Shown here: positions 13,144 to 26,974 of the stretch, in pieces
Layout of the letters: each line of letters starts with the position of its first letter
How positions within the stretch are numbered: position 1 is the stretch's first letter
Origin: Luzula sylvatica
Taxonomy: Eukaryota > Streptophyta > Magnoliopsida > Poales > Juncaceae
Assembly: GCA_946800325.1 (NCBI GenBank)
Contig: OX326958.1
Location: forward strand, 71,669,264 to 71,733,263
DNA: 64,000 nt
Direction: 5' to 3'
Position numbers and translations under genes: made by a program
The notes under the pieces: model-generated
Databases searched by the model: none
Seen by the model: the letters and a program-made list of their open reading frames with translations, nothing else
What the model was told of the DNA's origin: nothing

Positions 13144-16100
13144 ATACAAATGATCTAAAAACACGTTATTTGAACTCCTCAAAGCGTTAAAATCTTGTTT
13201 TGAATCGGAAAACAAAGTTTCTTAGTGTTTGCGAAATTTGGTGAAAAGTTATGTAGTAAAAGATACGATACAAATGATCTAAAAACACGTTATTTGAACT
13301 CCTCAAAGCTTTAAAATCTTGTTTTGAATCGAAAAAAAAACTTTCTTAGTGTTTGTGAAATTTGGTGAAAAGTTATGTAGTAAAAGATACGATACAAATG
13401 ATCTAAAAACACGTTATTTGAACACCTCAAAGCGTTAAAATCTTGTTTTGAATCGAAAAACAAACTTCCTTAGTGTCTGTGAAATTTGGTGAAAAGTTAT
13501 GTAGTAAAAGATACGATACAAATGATCTAAAAACGCGTGATTTGAACTCCTCAAAGCGTTAAAATCTTGTTTTGAATCGAAAAACAAACTTTGTTAGTGT
13601 TTGTGAAATTTGGTGAAAAGTCATGTAGTAAAAGATACGATACAACTGATCTAAAAACACGTTATTTGAACTCCTCAAAGCGTTAAAATCCTGTTTTGAA
13701 TCGAAAAACAAACTTTCTTAGTGGTTGCGAAATTTGGTGAAAAGTTACGTAGTAAAAGATACGATACAAATGATCTAAAAACACGTTATTTGAACTCCTC
13801 AAAGCGTTAAAATCTTGTTTTGAATCGAAAAACAAACTTGCTTAGTGTTTGCGAAATTTGGTGACAAGTCATGTAGTAAAAGATACGATACAAATGATCT
13901 AAAAACACGTTATTTGAACTCCTCAAAGCGTTAAAATCTTGTTTTGAATCGAAAAACAAACTTTCTTAGTGTTTGAGAAATTTGGTGAAAAGTTAGGTAG
14001 TAAAAGATACGATACAAATGATCTAAAAACACGTTATTTGAACTCCTCAAAGCGTTAAAATCTAGTTTTGAATCGAAAAACAAACTTTCTTAGTGTTTGC
14101 GAAATTTGGTGAAAAGTTATGTAGTAAAAGATACGATACAAATGATCTAAAAACACGTTATTTGAACTCCTCAAAGCGTTAAAATCTTGTTTTGAATCGA
14201 AAAACAAACTTTCTTAGTGTTTGTGAAATTTGGTGAAAAGTTAGGTAGTAAAAGATACGATACAAATGATCTAAAAACACGTTATTTCGACTCCTCAAAG
14301 CGTTAAAATCTTGTTTTGAATCGAAAAACAAACTTTGTTAGGGTTTGTGAAATTTGGTGAAAAGTGATGTAGTAAAAGATACGATACAACTGGTCTAAAA
14401 ACACGTTATTTGAACTACTCAAAGCGCTAAAATCTTGTTTTGAATCGAAAAACAAACTTTCTTAGTGTTTGTGAAATTTGGTGAAAAGTTATGTAGTAAA
14501 AGATACGATACAAATGATCTAAAAACGCGTTATTTGAGCTCCTCAAAGCGTTAAAATCTTGGTTTGAATCGAAAAACAAACTTTCTTAGTGTTTGTGAAA
14601 TTTGGTGAAAAGTTATGTAGTAAAAGATACGATACAAATGATCTAAAAACACGTGATTTGAACTCCTCAAAGCGTTAAAATCTTGTTTTGAATCGAAAAA
14701 CAAACTTTGTTAGTGTTTGTGAAATTTGGTGAAAAGTAATGTAGTAAAAGATACGATACAACTGATCTAAAAACACATTATTTGAACTCCTCAAAGCGTT
14801 AAAATCTTGTTTTGAATCGAAAAACAAACTTTCTTAGTGGTTGCGAAATTTGGTGAAAAGTTACGTAGTAAAAGATACGATACAAATGATCTAAAAACAC
14901 GTTATTTGAACTGCTCAAAGCGTTAAAATCTTGTTTTGAATCGAAAAACAAACTTTGTTAGTGTTTGTGAAATTTCGTGAATAGTTATGTAGTAAAAGAT
15001 ACGATACAACTGATCTAAAAACACCTTATTTGAACTCCTCAAAGCGTTAAAATCTTGTTTTGAATCGAAAAACAAACTTTCTTAGTGTTTGCAAAATTTG
15101 GTGAAAAGTTATGTAGTAAAAGATACGATACAAATGATCTAAAAACACGTTATTTGAACTCCTCAAAGCGTTACAATCTTGTTTTGAATCAAAAAATAAA
15201 CTTTCTTAGTGTTTGTGAAATTTGGTGAAAAGTTATGTAGTAAAAGATACGATACAAATGATCTAAAAACACGTGATTTGAACTCCTCAAAGCGTTAAAA
15301 TCTTGTTTTGAATCGAAAAAAAAACTTTGTTAGTGTTTGTGAAATTTGGTGAAAAGTTATGTAGTAAAAGATACGATACAAATGATCTAAAAACACGTTA
15401 TTTGAACACCTCAAAGCGTTAAAATCTTGTTTTGAATCGAAAAACAAACTTCCTTAGTGTCTGTGAAATTTGGTGAAAAGTTACGTAGTAAAAGATACGA
15501 TACAAATGATCTAAAAACACGTTATTTGAACTCCTCAAAGCGTTAAAATCTTGTTTTGAATCGAAAAACAAACTTTCTTAGTGGTTGCGAAATTTGGTGA
15601 AAAGTTACGTAGTAAAAGATACGATACAAATGATCTAAAAACACGTTATTTGAACTCCTCAAAGCGTTAAAATCTTGTTTTGAATCGAAAAACAAACTTT
15701 GTTAGTGTTTGTGAAATTTGGTGAAAAGTTATGTAGTAAAAGATACGATATAACTGATCTAAAAACATGTTATTTGAACTGCTCAAAGCGTTAAAATCTT
15801 GTTTTGAATCGAAAAACAAACTTTCTTAGTGTTTGTGAAATTTGGTGAAAAGTTATGTAGTAAAAGATACGATACAAATGATCTAAAAACACGTGATTTG
15901 AACTCCTCAAAGCGTTAAAATCCTGTTTTGAATCGAAAAACAAACTTTGTTAGTGTTTGTGAAATTTGGTGAAAAATTATGTAGTAAAAGATACGATACA
16001 ACTGATCTAAAAACACATTATTTGAACTCCTCAAAGCGTTAAAATCTTGTTTTGAATCGAAAAACAAACTTTCTTAGTGGTTGCGAAATTTGGTGAAAAG

Positions 16101-16367
16101 TTACGTAGTAAAAGATACGATACAAATGATCTAAAAACACGTTATTTGAACTCCTCAAAGCGTTAAAATCTTGTTTTGAATCGAAAAACAAACTTTGTTA
16201 GTGTTTGTGAAATTTCGTGAAAAGTTATGTAGTAAAAGATTCGATACAACTGATCTAAAAACACGTTATTTGAACTCCTCAAAGCGTTAAAATCTTGTTT
16301 TGAATCGAAAAACAAACTTTCTTAGTGTTTGCGAAATTTGGTGACAAGTTATGTAGTAAAAGATACG
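13144..16367. repeat. 26-mer unit with replaced S-T-U
   Basis: The order is A to R, then three unexpected monomers, then V to Z. The three (15376-15747) are a C-like monomer ending in the TTACG of E/N/X, an X- or E-like monomer without A7C, and a plain C78G monomer. R at 15252 also carries the C70A change normally found in B. The paired copy at 24551 has the normal R-S-T-U-V, so the exchange happened in this copy. The unit remains exactly 26 monomers long. Confidence 0.85.
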
Positions 16368-19300
16368 ATACAAATGATCTAAAAACACGTTATTTGAACT
16401 CCTCAAAGCGTTAAAATCTTGTTTTGAATCGGAAAACAAAGTTTCTTAGTGTTTGCGAAATTTGGTGAAAAGTTATGTAGTAAAAGATACGATACAAATG
16501 ATCTAAAAACACGTTATTTGAACTCCTCAAAGCTTTAAAATCTTGTTTTGAATCGAAAAAAAAACTTTCTTAGTGTTTGTGAAATTTGGTGAAAAGTTAT
16601 GTAGTAAAAGATACGATACAAATGATCTAAAAACACGTTATTTGAACACCTCAAAGCGTTAAAATCTTGTTTTGAATCGAAAAACAAACTTCCTTAGTGT
16701 CTGTGAAATTTGGTGAAAAGTTATGTAGTAAAAGATACGATACAAATGATCTAAAAACGCGTGATTTGAACTCCTCAAAGCGTTAAAATCTTGTTTTGAA
16801 TCGAAAAACAAACTTTGTTAGTGTTTGTGAAATTTGGTGAAAAGTTATGTAGTAAAAGATACGATACAACTGATCTAAAAACACGTTATTTGAACTCCTC
16901 AAAGCGTTAAAATCCTGTTTTGAATCGAAAAACAAACTTTCTTAGTGGTTGCGAAATTTGGTGAAAAGTTACGTAGTAAAAGATACGATACAAATGATCT
17001 AAAACCACGTTATTTGAACTCCTCAAAGCGTTAAAATCTTGTTTTGAATCGAAAAACAAACTTTCTTAGTGTTTGCGAAATTTGGTGACAAGTTATGTAG
17101 TAAAAGATACGATACAAATGATCTAAAAACACGTTATTTGAACTCCTCAAAGCGTTAAAATCTTGTTTTGAATAGAAAAACAAACTTTCTTAGTGTTCGT
17201 GAAATTTGGTGAAAAGTTAGGTAGTAAAAGATACGATACAAATGATCTAAAAACACGTTATTTGAACTCCTCAAAGCGTTAAAATCTAGTTTTGAATCGA
17301 AAAACAAACTTTCTTAGTGTGTGCGAAATTTGGTGAAAAGTTATGTAGTAAAAGATACGATACAAATGATCTAAAAACACGTTATTTGAACTCCTCAAAG
17401 CGTTAAAATCTTGTTTTGAATCGAAAAACAAACTTTCTTAGTGTTTGTGAAATTTGGTGAAAAGTTAGGTAGTAAAAGATACGATACAAATGATCTAAAA
17501 ACACGTTATTTGAACTCCTCAAAGCGTTAAAATATTGTTTTGAATCGAGAAACAAACTTTGTTAGTGTTTGTGAAATTTGGTGAAAAGTGATGTAGTAAA
17601 AGATACGATACAACTGGTCTAAAAACACGTTATTTGAACTACTCAAAGCGCTAAAATCTTGTTTTGAATCGAAAAACAAACTTTCTTAGTGTTTGTGAAA
17701 TTTGGTGAAAAGTTATGTAGTAAAAGATACGATACAAATGATCTAAAAACGCGTTATTTGAGCTCCTCAAAGCGTTAAAATCTTGTTTTGAATCGAAAAA
17801 CAAACTTTCTTAGTGTTTGTGAAATTTGGTGAAAAGTTATGTAGTAAAAGATACGATACAAATGATCTAAAAACACGTGATTTGAACTCCTCAAAGAGTT
17901 AAAATCTTGTTTTGAATCGAAAAACAAACTTTGTTAGTGTTTGTGAAATTTGGTGAAAAGTTATGTAGTAAAAGATACGATACAACTGATCTAAAAACAC
18001 ATTATTTGAACTCCTCAAAGCGTTAAAATCTAGTTTTGAATCGAAAAACAAACTTTCTTAGTGGTTGCGAAATTTGGTGAAAAGTTACGTAGTAAAAGAT
18101 ACGATACAAATGATCTAAAAACACGTTAATTGAACTGCTCAAAGCGTTAAAATCTTGTTTTGATTTGAAAAACAAACTTTGTTAGTGTTTGTGAAATTTC
18201 GTGAATAGTTATGTAGTAAAAGATACGATACAACTGATCTAAAAACACCTTATTTGAACTCCTCAAAGCGTTAAAATCTTGTTTTGAATCGAAAAACAAA
18301 CTTTCTTAGTGTTTGCAAAATTTGGTGAAAAGTTATGTAGTAAAAGATACGATACAAATGATCTAAAAACACGTTATTTGAACTCCTCAAAGTGTTACAA
18401 TTTTGTTTTGAATCGAAAAATAAACTTTCTTAGTGTTTGTGAAATTTGGTGAAAAGTTATGTAGTAAAAGATACGATACAAATGAACTAAAAACACGTGA
18501 TTTGAACTCCTCAAAGCGTTAAAATCTTGTATTGAATCGAAAAACAAACTTTGTTAGTGTTTGTGAAATTTGGTGAAAAGTTATGTAGTAAAAGATACGA
18601 TACAACTGATCCAAAAACATGTTTTTTGGACTCCTCAAAGCGTTAATATCTTGTTTTGAATCGAAAAACAAACTTTCTTAGTGTTTGTGAAATTTGGTGA
18701 AAAGTTAAGTAGTAAAAGATACGACACAAATGATCTAAAAACACGTTATTTGAACTCCTCAAAGCGTTAAAATCTTGTTTTGAATCGAAAAACAAACTTT
18801 CTTAGTGTTTGTGAAATTTGGTGAAAAGTTATGTAGTAAAATATACGATACAAATCATCTAAAAACACGTTATTTGAACTCCTCAAAGCGTTAAAATCTT
18901 GTTTTGAATCGGAAAACAAACTTTGTTAGTGTTTGTGAAATTTGGTGAAAAGTTATGTAGTAAAAGATACGATATAACTGATCTAAATACATGTTATTTG
19001 AACTGCTCAAAGCGTTAAAATCTTGTTTTGAATCGAAAAACAAACTTTCTTAGTGTTTGTGAAATTTGGTGAAAAGTTATGTAGTAAAAGATACGATACA
19101 AATGATCTAAAAACACGTGATTTGAACTCCTCAAAGCGTTAAAATCTTGTTTTGAATCGAAAAACAAACTTTGTTAGTGTTTGTGAAATTTGGTGAAAAG
19201 TTATGTAGTAAAAGATACGATACAAATGATCTAAAAACACGTTATTTGAACTCCTCAAAGCGTTAAAATCTTGTTTTGAATCGAAAAACAAACTTTGTTA

Positions 19301-19467
19301 GTGTTTGTGAAATTTCGTGAAATGTTATGTACTAAAAGATACGATACAACTGATCTAAAAACACGTTATTTGAACTCCTCAAAGCGTTAAAATCTTGTTT
19401 TGAATCGAAAAACAAACTTTCTTAGTGTTTGCGAAATTTGGTGACAAGTTATGTAGTAAAAGATACG
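16368..19467. repeat. 25-mer unit (X missing), reference copy
   Basis: The order is A to W, then Y and Z. It carries a distinct set of marks from the 26-mer: A18C in F, C63A and T87C in G, C51A and A66G in J in place of the usual J changes, C42A in M, T53A in N, T-rich changes at 60-62 in O, a TGTTACAATTTTG form of Q, T11A and T56A in R, A30G with a T in GTTAATATC in S, G9C in U, A17T in V, and GAAATGTTATGTACT in Y. The same haplotype appears at 27775, 31867, 38067 and, in part, at 46499 and 53319. Confidence 0.87.
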
Positions 19468-20706
19468 ATACAAATGATCTAAAAACACGTTATTTGAACT
19501 CCTCAAAGCGTTAAAATCTTGTTTTGAATCGGAAAACAAAGTTTCTTAGTGTTTGCGAAATTTGGTGAAAAGTTATGTAATAAAAGATACGATACAAATG
19601 ATCTAAAAACACGTTATTTGAACTCCTCAAAGCTTTAAAATCTTGTTTTGAATCGAAAAAAAAACTTTCTTAGTGTTTGTGAAATTTGGTGAAAAGTTAT
19701 GTAGTAAAAGATACGATACAAATGATCTAAAAACACGTTATTTGAACACCTCAAAGCGTTAAAATCTTGTTTTGAATCGAAAAACAAACTTCCTTAGTGT
19801 CTGTGAAATTTGGTGAAAAGTTATGTAGTAAAAGATACGATACAAATGATCTAAAAACGCGTGATTTGAACTCCTCAAAGCGTTAAAATCTTGTTTTGAA
19901 TCGAAAAACAAACTTTGTTAGTGTTTGTGAAATTTGGTGAAAAGTTATGTAGTAAAAGATACGATACAAATGATCTAAAAACACGTTATTTGAACTCCTC
20001 AAAGCTTTAAAATCTTGTTTTGAATCGAAAAAAAACTTTGTTAGTGTTTGTGAAATTTCGTGAATAGTTATGTAGTAAAAGATACGATACAACTGATCTA
20101 AAAACACCTTATTTGAACTCCTCAAAGCGTTAAAATCTTGTTTTGAATCGAAAAACAAACTTTCTTAGTGTTTGCAAAATTTGGTGAAAAGTTATGTAGT
20201 AAAAGATACGATACAAATGATCTAAAAACACGTTATTTGAACTCCTCAAAGCGTTACAATCTTGTTTTGAATCAAAAAATAAACTTTCTTAGTGTTTGTG
20301 AAATTTGGTGAAAAGTTATGTAGTAAAAGATACGATACAAATGATCTAAAAACACGTGATTTGAACTCCTCAAAGCGTTAAAATCTTGTTTTGAATCGAA
20401 AAACAAGCTTTGTTAGTGTTTGTGAAATTTGGTGAAAAGTTATGTAGTAAAAGATACGATACAACTGATCTAAAAACACGTTATTTGAACTCCTCAAAGC
20501 GTTAAAATCTTGTTTTGAATCGAAAAACAAACTTTGTTAGTGTTTGTGAAATTTCGTGAAAAGTTATGTAGTAAAAGATTCGATACAACTGATCTAAAAA
20601 CACGTTATTTGAACTCCTCAAAGCGTTAAAATCTTGTTTTGAATCGAAAAACAAACTTTCTTAGTGTTTGCGAAATTTGGTGACAAGTTATGTAGTAAAA
20701 GATACG
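19468..20706. repeat. 10-mer unit (A-D, O-R, Y, Z), copy 1
   Basis: Ten monomers: A, B, C, D, O (with G43T), P, Q, R (with A73G), Y, Z. It is a 16-mer that has lost S-X. The O monomer (19964-20086) is 123 bp: loss of the C at position 70 fuses the flanking A runs of 5 and 3 into 8 A. The matching monomer in the copy at 30627 keeps the C, so the deletion is recent and local. Confidence 0.85.
19964..20086. repeat. 123-bp monomer (1-bp deletion)
   Basis: This O-type monomer lost one base in the GAAAAACAAAC segment, leaving eight consecutive A. It is one of only two length-variant monomers detected. Because 123 is divisible by 3, the minus strand stays in one reading frame across it, which explains a 91-codon open frame at 19883-20158 with an internal 41-residue repeat. 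I regard that frame as non-coding. Confidence 0.9.
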
Positions 20707-21574
20707 ATACAAATGATCTAAAAACACGTTATTTGAACTCCTCAAAGCGTTAAAATCTTGTTTTGAATCGGAAAACAAAGTTTCTTAGTGTTTGCGAAAT
20801 TTGGTGAAAAGTTATGTAGTAAAAGATACGATACAAATGATCTAAAAACACGTTATTTGAACTCCTCAAAGCGTTAAAATATTGTTTTGAACCGGAAAAC
20901 AAACTTTGTTAGTGTTTGTGAAATTTGGTGAAAAGTTATGTAGTAAAAGATACGATATAACTGATCTAAAAACATGTTATTTGAACTGCTCAAAGCGTTA
21001 AAATCTTGTTTTGAATCGAAAAACAAACTTTCTTAGTGTTTGTGAAATTTGGTGAAAAGTTATGTAGTAAAAGATACGATACAAATGATCTAAAAACACG
21101 TGATTTGAACACCTCAAAGCGTTAAAATCTTGTTTTGAATCGAAAAACAAACTTTGTTAGTGTTTGTGAAATTTGGTGAAAAGTTATGTAGTAAAAGATA
21201 CGATACAACTGATCTAAAAACACATTATTTGAACTCCTCAAAGCGTTAAAATCTTGTTTTGAATCGAAAAACAAACTTTCTTAGTGGTTGCGAAATTTGG
21301 TGAAAAGTTACGTAGTAAAAGATACGATACAAATGATCTAAAAACACGTTATTTGAACTCCTCAAAGCGTTAAAATCTTGTTCTGAATCGAAAAACAAAC
21401 TTTGTTAGTGTTTGTGAAATTTCGTGAAAAGTTATGTAGTAAAAGATACGATACAACTGATCTAAAAACACGTTATTTGAACTCCTCAAAGCGTTAAAAT
21501 CTTGTTTTGAATCGAAAAACAAACTTTCTTAGTGTTTGCGAAATTTGGTGACAAGTTATGTAGTAAAAGATACG
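20707..21574. repeat. 7-mer unit (A, U-Z)
   Basis: Seven monomers: A then U (C51A, T62C, A65G), V, W (T33A), X, Y (T57C), Z. The step from A straight to U skips B-T. The U-Z part carries 16-mer-type marks. This unit ends the first 92-monomer super-unit and has no partner in the second: there A at 31867 is followed by B. Confidence 0.85.
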
Positions 21575-24550
21575 ATACAAATGATCTAAAAACACGCTAT
21601 TTGAACTCCTCAAAGCGTTAAAATCTTGTTTTGAATCGGAAAACAAAGTTTCTTAGTGTTTGCGAAATTTGGTGAAAAGTTATGTAGTAAAAGATACGAT
21701 ACAAATGATCTAAAAACACGTTATTTGAACTCCTCAAAGCTTTAAAATCTTGTTTTGAATCGAAAAAAAAACTTTCTTAGTGTTTGTGAAATTTGGTGAA
21801 AAGTTATGTAGTAAAAGATACGATACAAATGATCTAAAAACACGTTATTTGAACACCTCAAAGCGTTAAAATCTTGTTTTGAATCGAAAAACAAACTTCC
21901 TTAGTGTCTGTGAAATTTGGTGAAAAGTCATGTAGTAAAAGATACGATACAGATGATCTAAAAACGCGTGATTTGAACTCCTCAAAGCGTTAAAATCTTG
22001 TTTTGAATCGAAAAACAAACTTTGTTAGTGTTTGTGAAATTTGGTGAAAAGTCATGTAGTAAAAGATACGATACAACTGATCTAAAAACACGTTATTTGA
22101 ACTCCTCAAAGCGTTAAAATCCTGTTTTGAATCGAAAAACAAACTTTCTTAGTGGTTGCGAAATTTGGTGAAAAGTTACGTAGTAAAAGATACGATACAA
22201 ATGATCTAAAAACACGTTATTTGAACTCCTCAAAGCGTTAAAATCTTGTTTTGAATCGAAAAACAAACTTGCTTAGTGTTTGCGAAATTTGGTGACAAGT
22301 TATGGAGTAAAAGATACGATACAAATGATCTAAAAACACGTTATTTGAACTCCTCAAAGCGTTAAAATCTTGTTTTGAATCGAAAAACAAACTTTCTTAG
22401 TGTTTGAGAAATTTGGTGAAAAGTTAGGTAGTAAAAGATACGATACAAATGATCTAAAAACACGTTATTTGAACTCCTCAAAGCGTTAAAATCTAGTTTT
22501 GAATCGAAAAACAAACTTTCTTAGTGTTTGCGAAATTTGGTGAAAAGTTATGTAGTAAAAGATACGATACAAATGATCTAAAAACACGTTATTTGAACTC
22601 CTCAAAGCGTTAAAATCTTGTTTTGAATCGAAAAACAAACTTTCTTAGTGTTTGTGAAATTTGGTGAAAAGTTAGGTAGTAAAAGATACGATACAAATGA
22701 TCTAAAAACACGTTATTTCGACTCCTCAAAGCGTTAAAATCTTGTTTTGAATCGAAAAACAAACTTTGTTAGGGTTTGTGAAATTTGGTGAAAAGTGATG
22801 TAGTAAAAGATACGATACAACTGGTCTAAAAACACGTTATTTGAACTACTCAAAGCGCTAAAATCTTGTTTTGAATCGAAAAACAAACTTTCTTAGTGTT
22901 TGTGAAATTTGGTGAAAAGTTATGTAGTAAAAGATACGATACAAATGATCTAAAAACGCGTGATTTGAACACCTCAAAGCGTTAAAATCTTGTTTTGAAT
23001 CGAAAAACAAACTTTGTTAGTGTTTGTGAAATTTGGTGAAAAGTTATGTAGTAAAAGATACGATACAAATGATCTAAAAACACGTTATTTGAACTCCTCA
23101 AAGCGTTAAAATCTTGTTTTGAATCGAAAAACAAACTTTGTTAGTGTTTGTGAAATTTCGTGAATAGTTATGTAGTAAAAGATACGATACAACTGATCTA
23201 AAAACACCTTATTTGAACTCCTCAAAGCGTTAAAATCTTGTTTTGAATCGAAAAACAAACTTTCTTAGTGTTTGCAAAATTTGGTGAAAAGTTATGTAGT
23301 AAAAGATACGATACAAATGATCTAAAAACACGTTATTTGAACTCCTCAAAGCGTTACAATCTTGTTTTGAATCAAAAAATAAACTTTCTTAGTGTTTGTG
23401 AAATTTGGTGAAAAGTTATGTAGTAAAAGATACGATACAAATGATCTAAAAACACGTGATTTGAACTCCTCAAAGCGTTAAAATCTTGTTTTGAATCGAA
23501 AAACAAGCTTTGTTAGTGTTTGTGAAATTTGGTGAAAAGTTATGTAGTAAAAGATACGATACAACTGATCTAAAAACATGTTTTTTGAACTCCTCAAAGC
23601 GTTAAAATCTTGTTTTGAATCGAAAAACAAACTTTCTTAGTCTTTGTGAAATTTGGTGAAAAGTTAAGTAGTAAAAGATACGACACAAATGATCTAAAAA
23701 CACGTTATTTGAACTCCTCAAAGCGTTAAAATCTTGTTTTGAATCGAAAAACAAACTTTCTTAGTGTTTGTGAAATTTGGTGAAAAGTTATGTAGTAAAA
23801 GATACGATACAAATGATCTAAAAAAACGTTATTTGAACTCCTCAAAGCGTTAAAATATTGTTTTGAACCGGAAAACAAACTTTGTTAGTGTTTGTGAAAT
23901 TTGGTGAAAAGTTATGTAGTAAAAGATACGATATAACTGATCTAAAAACATGTTATTTGAACTGCTCAAAGCGTTAAAATCTTGTTTTGAATCGAAAAAC
24001 AAACTTTCTTAGTGTTTGTGAAATTTGGTGAAAAGTTATGTAGTAAAAGATACGATACAAATGATCTAAAAACACGTGATTTGAACACCTCAAAGCGTTA
24101 AAATCTTGTTTTGAATCGAAAAACAAACTTTGTTAGTGTTTGTGAAATTTGGTGAAAAGTTATGTAGTAAAAGATACGATACAACTGATCTAAAAACACA
24201 TTATTTGAACTCCTCAAAGCGTTAAAATCTTGTTTTGAATCGAAAAACAAACTTTCTTAGTGGTTGCGAAATTTGGTGAAAAGTTACGTAGTAAAAGATA
24301 CGATACAAATGATCTAAAAACACGTTATTTGAACTCCTCAAAGCGTTAAAATCTTGTTCTGAATCGAAAAACAAACTTTGTTAGTGTTTGTGAAATTTCG
24401 TGAAAAGTTATGTAGTAAAAGATACGATACAACTGATCTAAAAACACGTTATTTGAACTCCTCAAAGCGTTAAAATCTTGTTTTGAATCGAAAAACAAAC
24501 TTTCTTAGTGTTTGCGAAATTTGGTGACAAGTTATGTAGTAAAAGATACG
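21575..24550. repeat. 24-mer unit, copy 2
   Basis: Same order and private marks as 10168-13143: A to K, the D-like monomer with T33A at 22939-23062, then O to Z. It lies 11,407 bp from copy 1. The F monomer again contains ATGGAGTAAAAG and C again precedes ACAGATG. Confidence 0.88.
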
Positions 24551-26931
24551 ATACAAATGATCTAAAAACACGTTATTTGAACTCCTCAAAGCGTTAAAAT
24601 CTTGTTTTGAATCGGAAAACAAAGTTTCTTAGTGTTTGCGAAATTTGGTGAAAAGTTATGTAGTAAAAGATACGATACAAATGATCTAAAAACACGTTAT
24701 TTGAACTCCTCAAAGCTTTAAAATCTTGTTTTGAATCGAAAAAAAAACTTTCTTAGTGTTTGTGAAATTTGGTGAAAAGTTATGTAGTAAAAGATACGAT
24801 ACAAATGATCTAAAAACACGTTATTTGAACACCTCAAAGCGTTAAAATCTTGTTTTGAATCGAAAAACAAACTTCCTTAGTGTCTGTGAAATTTGGTGAA
24901 AAGTTATGTAGTAAAAGATACGATACAAATGATCTAAAAACGCGTGATTTGAACTCCTCAAAGCGTTAAAATCTTGTTTTGAATCGAAAAACAAACTTTG
25001 TTAGTGTTTGTGAAATTTGGTGAAAAGTCATGTAGTAAAAGATACGATACAACTGATCTAAAAACACGTTATTTGAACTCCTCAAAGCGTTAAAATCCTG
25101 TTTTGAATCGAAAAACAAACTTTCTTAGTGGTTGCGAAATTTGGTGAAAAGTTACGTAGTAAAAGATACGATACAAATGATCTAAAAACACGTTATTTGA
25201 ACTCCTCAAAGCGTTAAAATCTTGTTTTGAATCGAAAAACAAACTTGCTTAGTGTTTGCGAAATTTGGTGACAAGTCATGTAGTAAAAGATACGATACAA
25301 ATGATCTAAAAACACGTTATTTGAACTCCTCAAAGCGTTAAAATCTTGTTTTGAATCGAAAAACAAACTTTCTTAGTGTTTGAGAAATTTGGTGAAAAGT
25401 TAGGTAGTAAAAGATACGATACAAATGATCTAAAAACACGTTATTTGAACTCCTCAAAGCGTTAAAATCTAGTTTTGAATCGAAAAACAAACTTTCTTAG
25501 TGTTTGCGAAATTTGGTGAAAAGTTATGTAGTAAAAGATACGATACAAATGATCTAAAAACACGTTATTTGAACTCCTCAAAGCGTTAAAATCTTGTTTT
25601 GAATCGAAAAACAAACTTTCTTAGTGTTTGTGAAATTTGGTGAAAAGTTAGGTAGTAAAAGATACGATACAAATGATCTAAAAACACGTTATTTCGACTC
25701 CTCAAAGCGTTAAAATCTTGTTTTGAATCGAAAAACAAACTTTGTTAGGGTTTGTGAAATTTGGTGAAAAGTGATGTAGTAAAAGATACGATACAACTGG
25801 TCTAAAAACACGTTATTTGAACTACTCAAAGCGCTAAAATCTTGTTTTGAATCGAAAAACAAACTTTCTTAGTGTTTGTGAAATTTGGTGAAAAGTTATG
25901 TAGTAAAAGATACGATACAAATGATCTAAAAACGCGTTATTTGAGCTCCTCAAAGCGTTAAAATCTTGGTTTGAATCGAAAAACAAACTTTCTTAGTGTT
26001 TGTGAAATTTGGTGAAAAGTTATGTAGTAAAAGATACGATACAAATGATCTAAAAACACGTGATTTGAACTCCTCAAAGCGTTAAAATCTTGTTTTGAAT
26101 CGAAAAACAAACTTTGTTAGTGTTTGTGAAATTTGGTGAAAAGTAATGTAGTAAAAGATACGATACAACTGATCTAAAAACACATTATTTGAACTCCTCA
26201 AAGCGTTAAAATCTTGTTTTGAATCGAAAAACAAACTTTCTTAGTGGTTGCGAAATTTGGTGAAAAGTTACGTAGTAAAAGATACGATACAAATGATCTA
26301 AAAACACGTTATTTGAACTGCTCAAAGCGTTAAAATCTTGTTTTGAATCGAAAAACAAACTTTGTTAGTGTTTGTGAAATTTCGTGAATAGTTATGTAGT
26401 AAAAGATACGATACAACTGATCTAAAAACACCTTATTTGAACTCCTCAAAGCGTTAAAATCTTGTTTTGAATCGAAAAACAAACTTTCTTAGTGTTTGCA
26501 AAATTTGGTGAAAAGTTATGTAGTAAAAGATACGATACAAATGATCTAAAAACACGTTATTTGAACTCCTCAAAGCGTTACAATCTTGTTTTGAATCAAA
26601 AAATAAACTTTCTTAGTGTTTGTGAAATTTGGTGAAAAGTTATGTAGTAAAAGATACGATACAAATGATCTAAAAACACGTGATTTGAACTCCTCAAAGC
26701 GTTAAAATCTTGTTTTGAATCGAAAAACAAACTTTGTTAGTGTTTGTGAAATTTGGTGAAAAGTTATGTAGTAAAAGATACGATACAACTGATCCAAAAA
26801 CATGTTTTTTGAACTCCTCAAAGCGTTAAAATCTTGTTTTGAATCGAAAAACAAACTTTCTTAGTGTTTGTGAAATTTGGTGAAAAGTTAAGTAGTAAAA
26901 GATACGACACAAATGATCTAAAAACACGTTA

Positions 26932-26946
26932 TTTGAACTCCTCAAA
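26932..26946. other. Monomer dyad 1 (representative)
   Basis: TTTGA and TCAAA form a 5-bp inverted repeat around the 5-base spacer ACTCC, at monomer positions 26-40. It is shown here in the T monomer, which matches consensus except at position 2. It recurs in most monomers and is disrupted in J, where the 5' arm reads TTTCG. Whether it forms a cruciform or binds a protein is unknown. Confidence 0.6.
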
Positions 26947-26974
26947 GCGTTAAAATCTTGTTTTGAATCGAAAA

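Larger units (their letters stand above)
10168..21574. repeat. 92-monomer super-unit, copy 1 (11,407 bp)
   Basis: This segment is a chain of units of 24, 26, 25, 10 and 7 monomers. The first four blocks recur in the same order from 21575. Marker A monomers at 10168, 13144 and 16368 have partners exactly 11,407 bp downstream, which is 92 times 124 minus the single-base deletion at 19964-20086. Rare private variants are shared by both copies (for example ATGGAGTAAAAG in F, and an A-to-G before D). The copy therefore arose as one large segmental event and not by slow monomer-level spreading. Confidence 0.88.

Noticed and set aside
19883..20158. 91-codon minus-strand open frame
   Set aside because: It lies wholly in satellite monomers, its product is a 41-residue repeat of the monomer itself, and it is open only because one monomer is 123 bp. 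There is no start context, conserved domain or codon signature.
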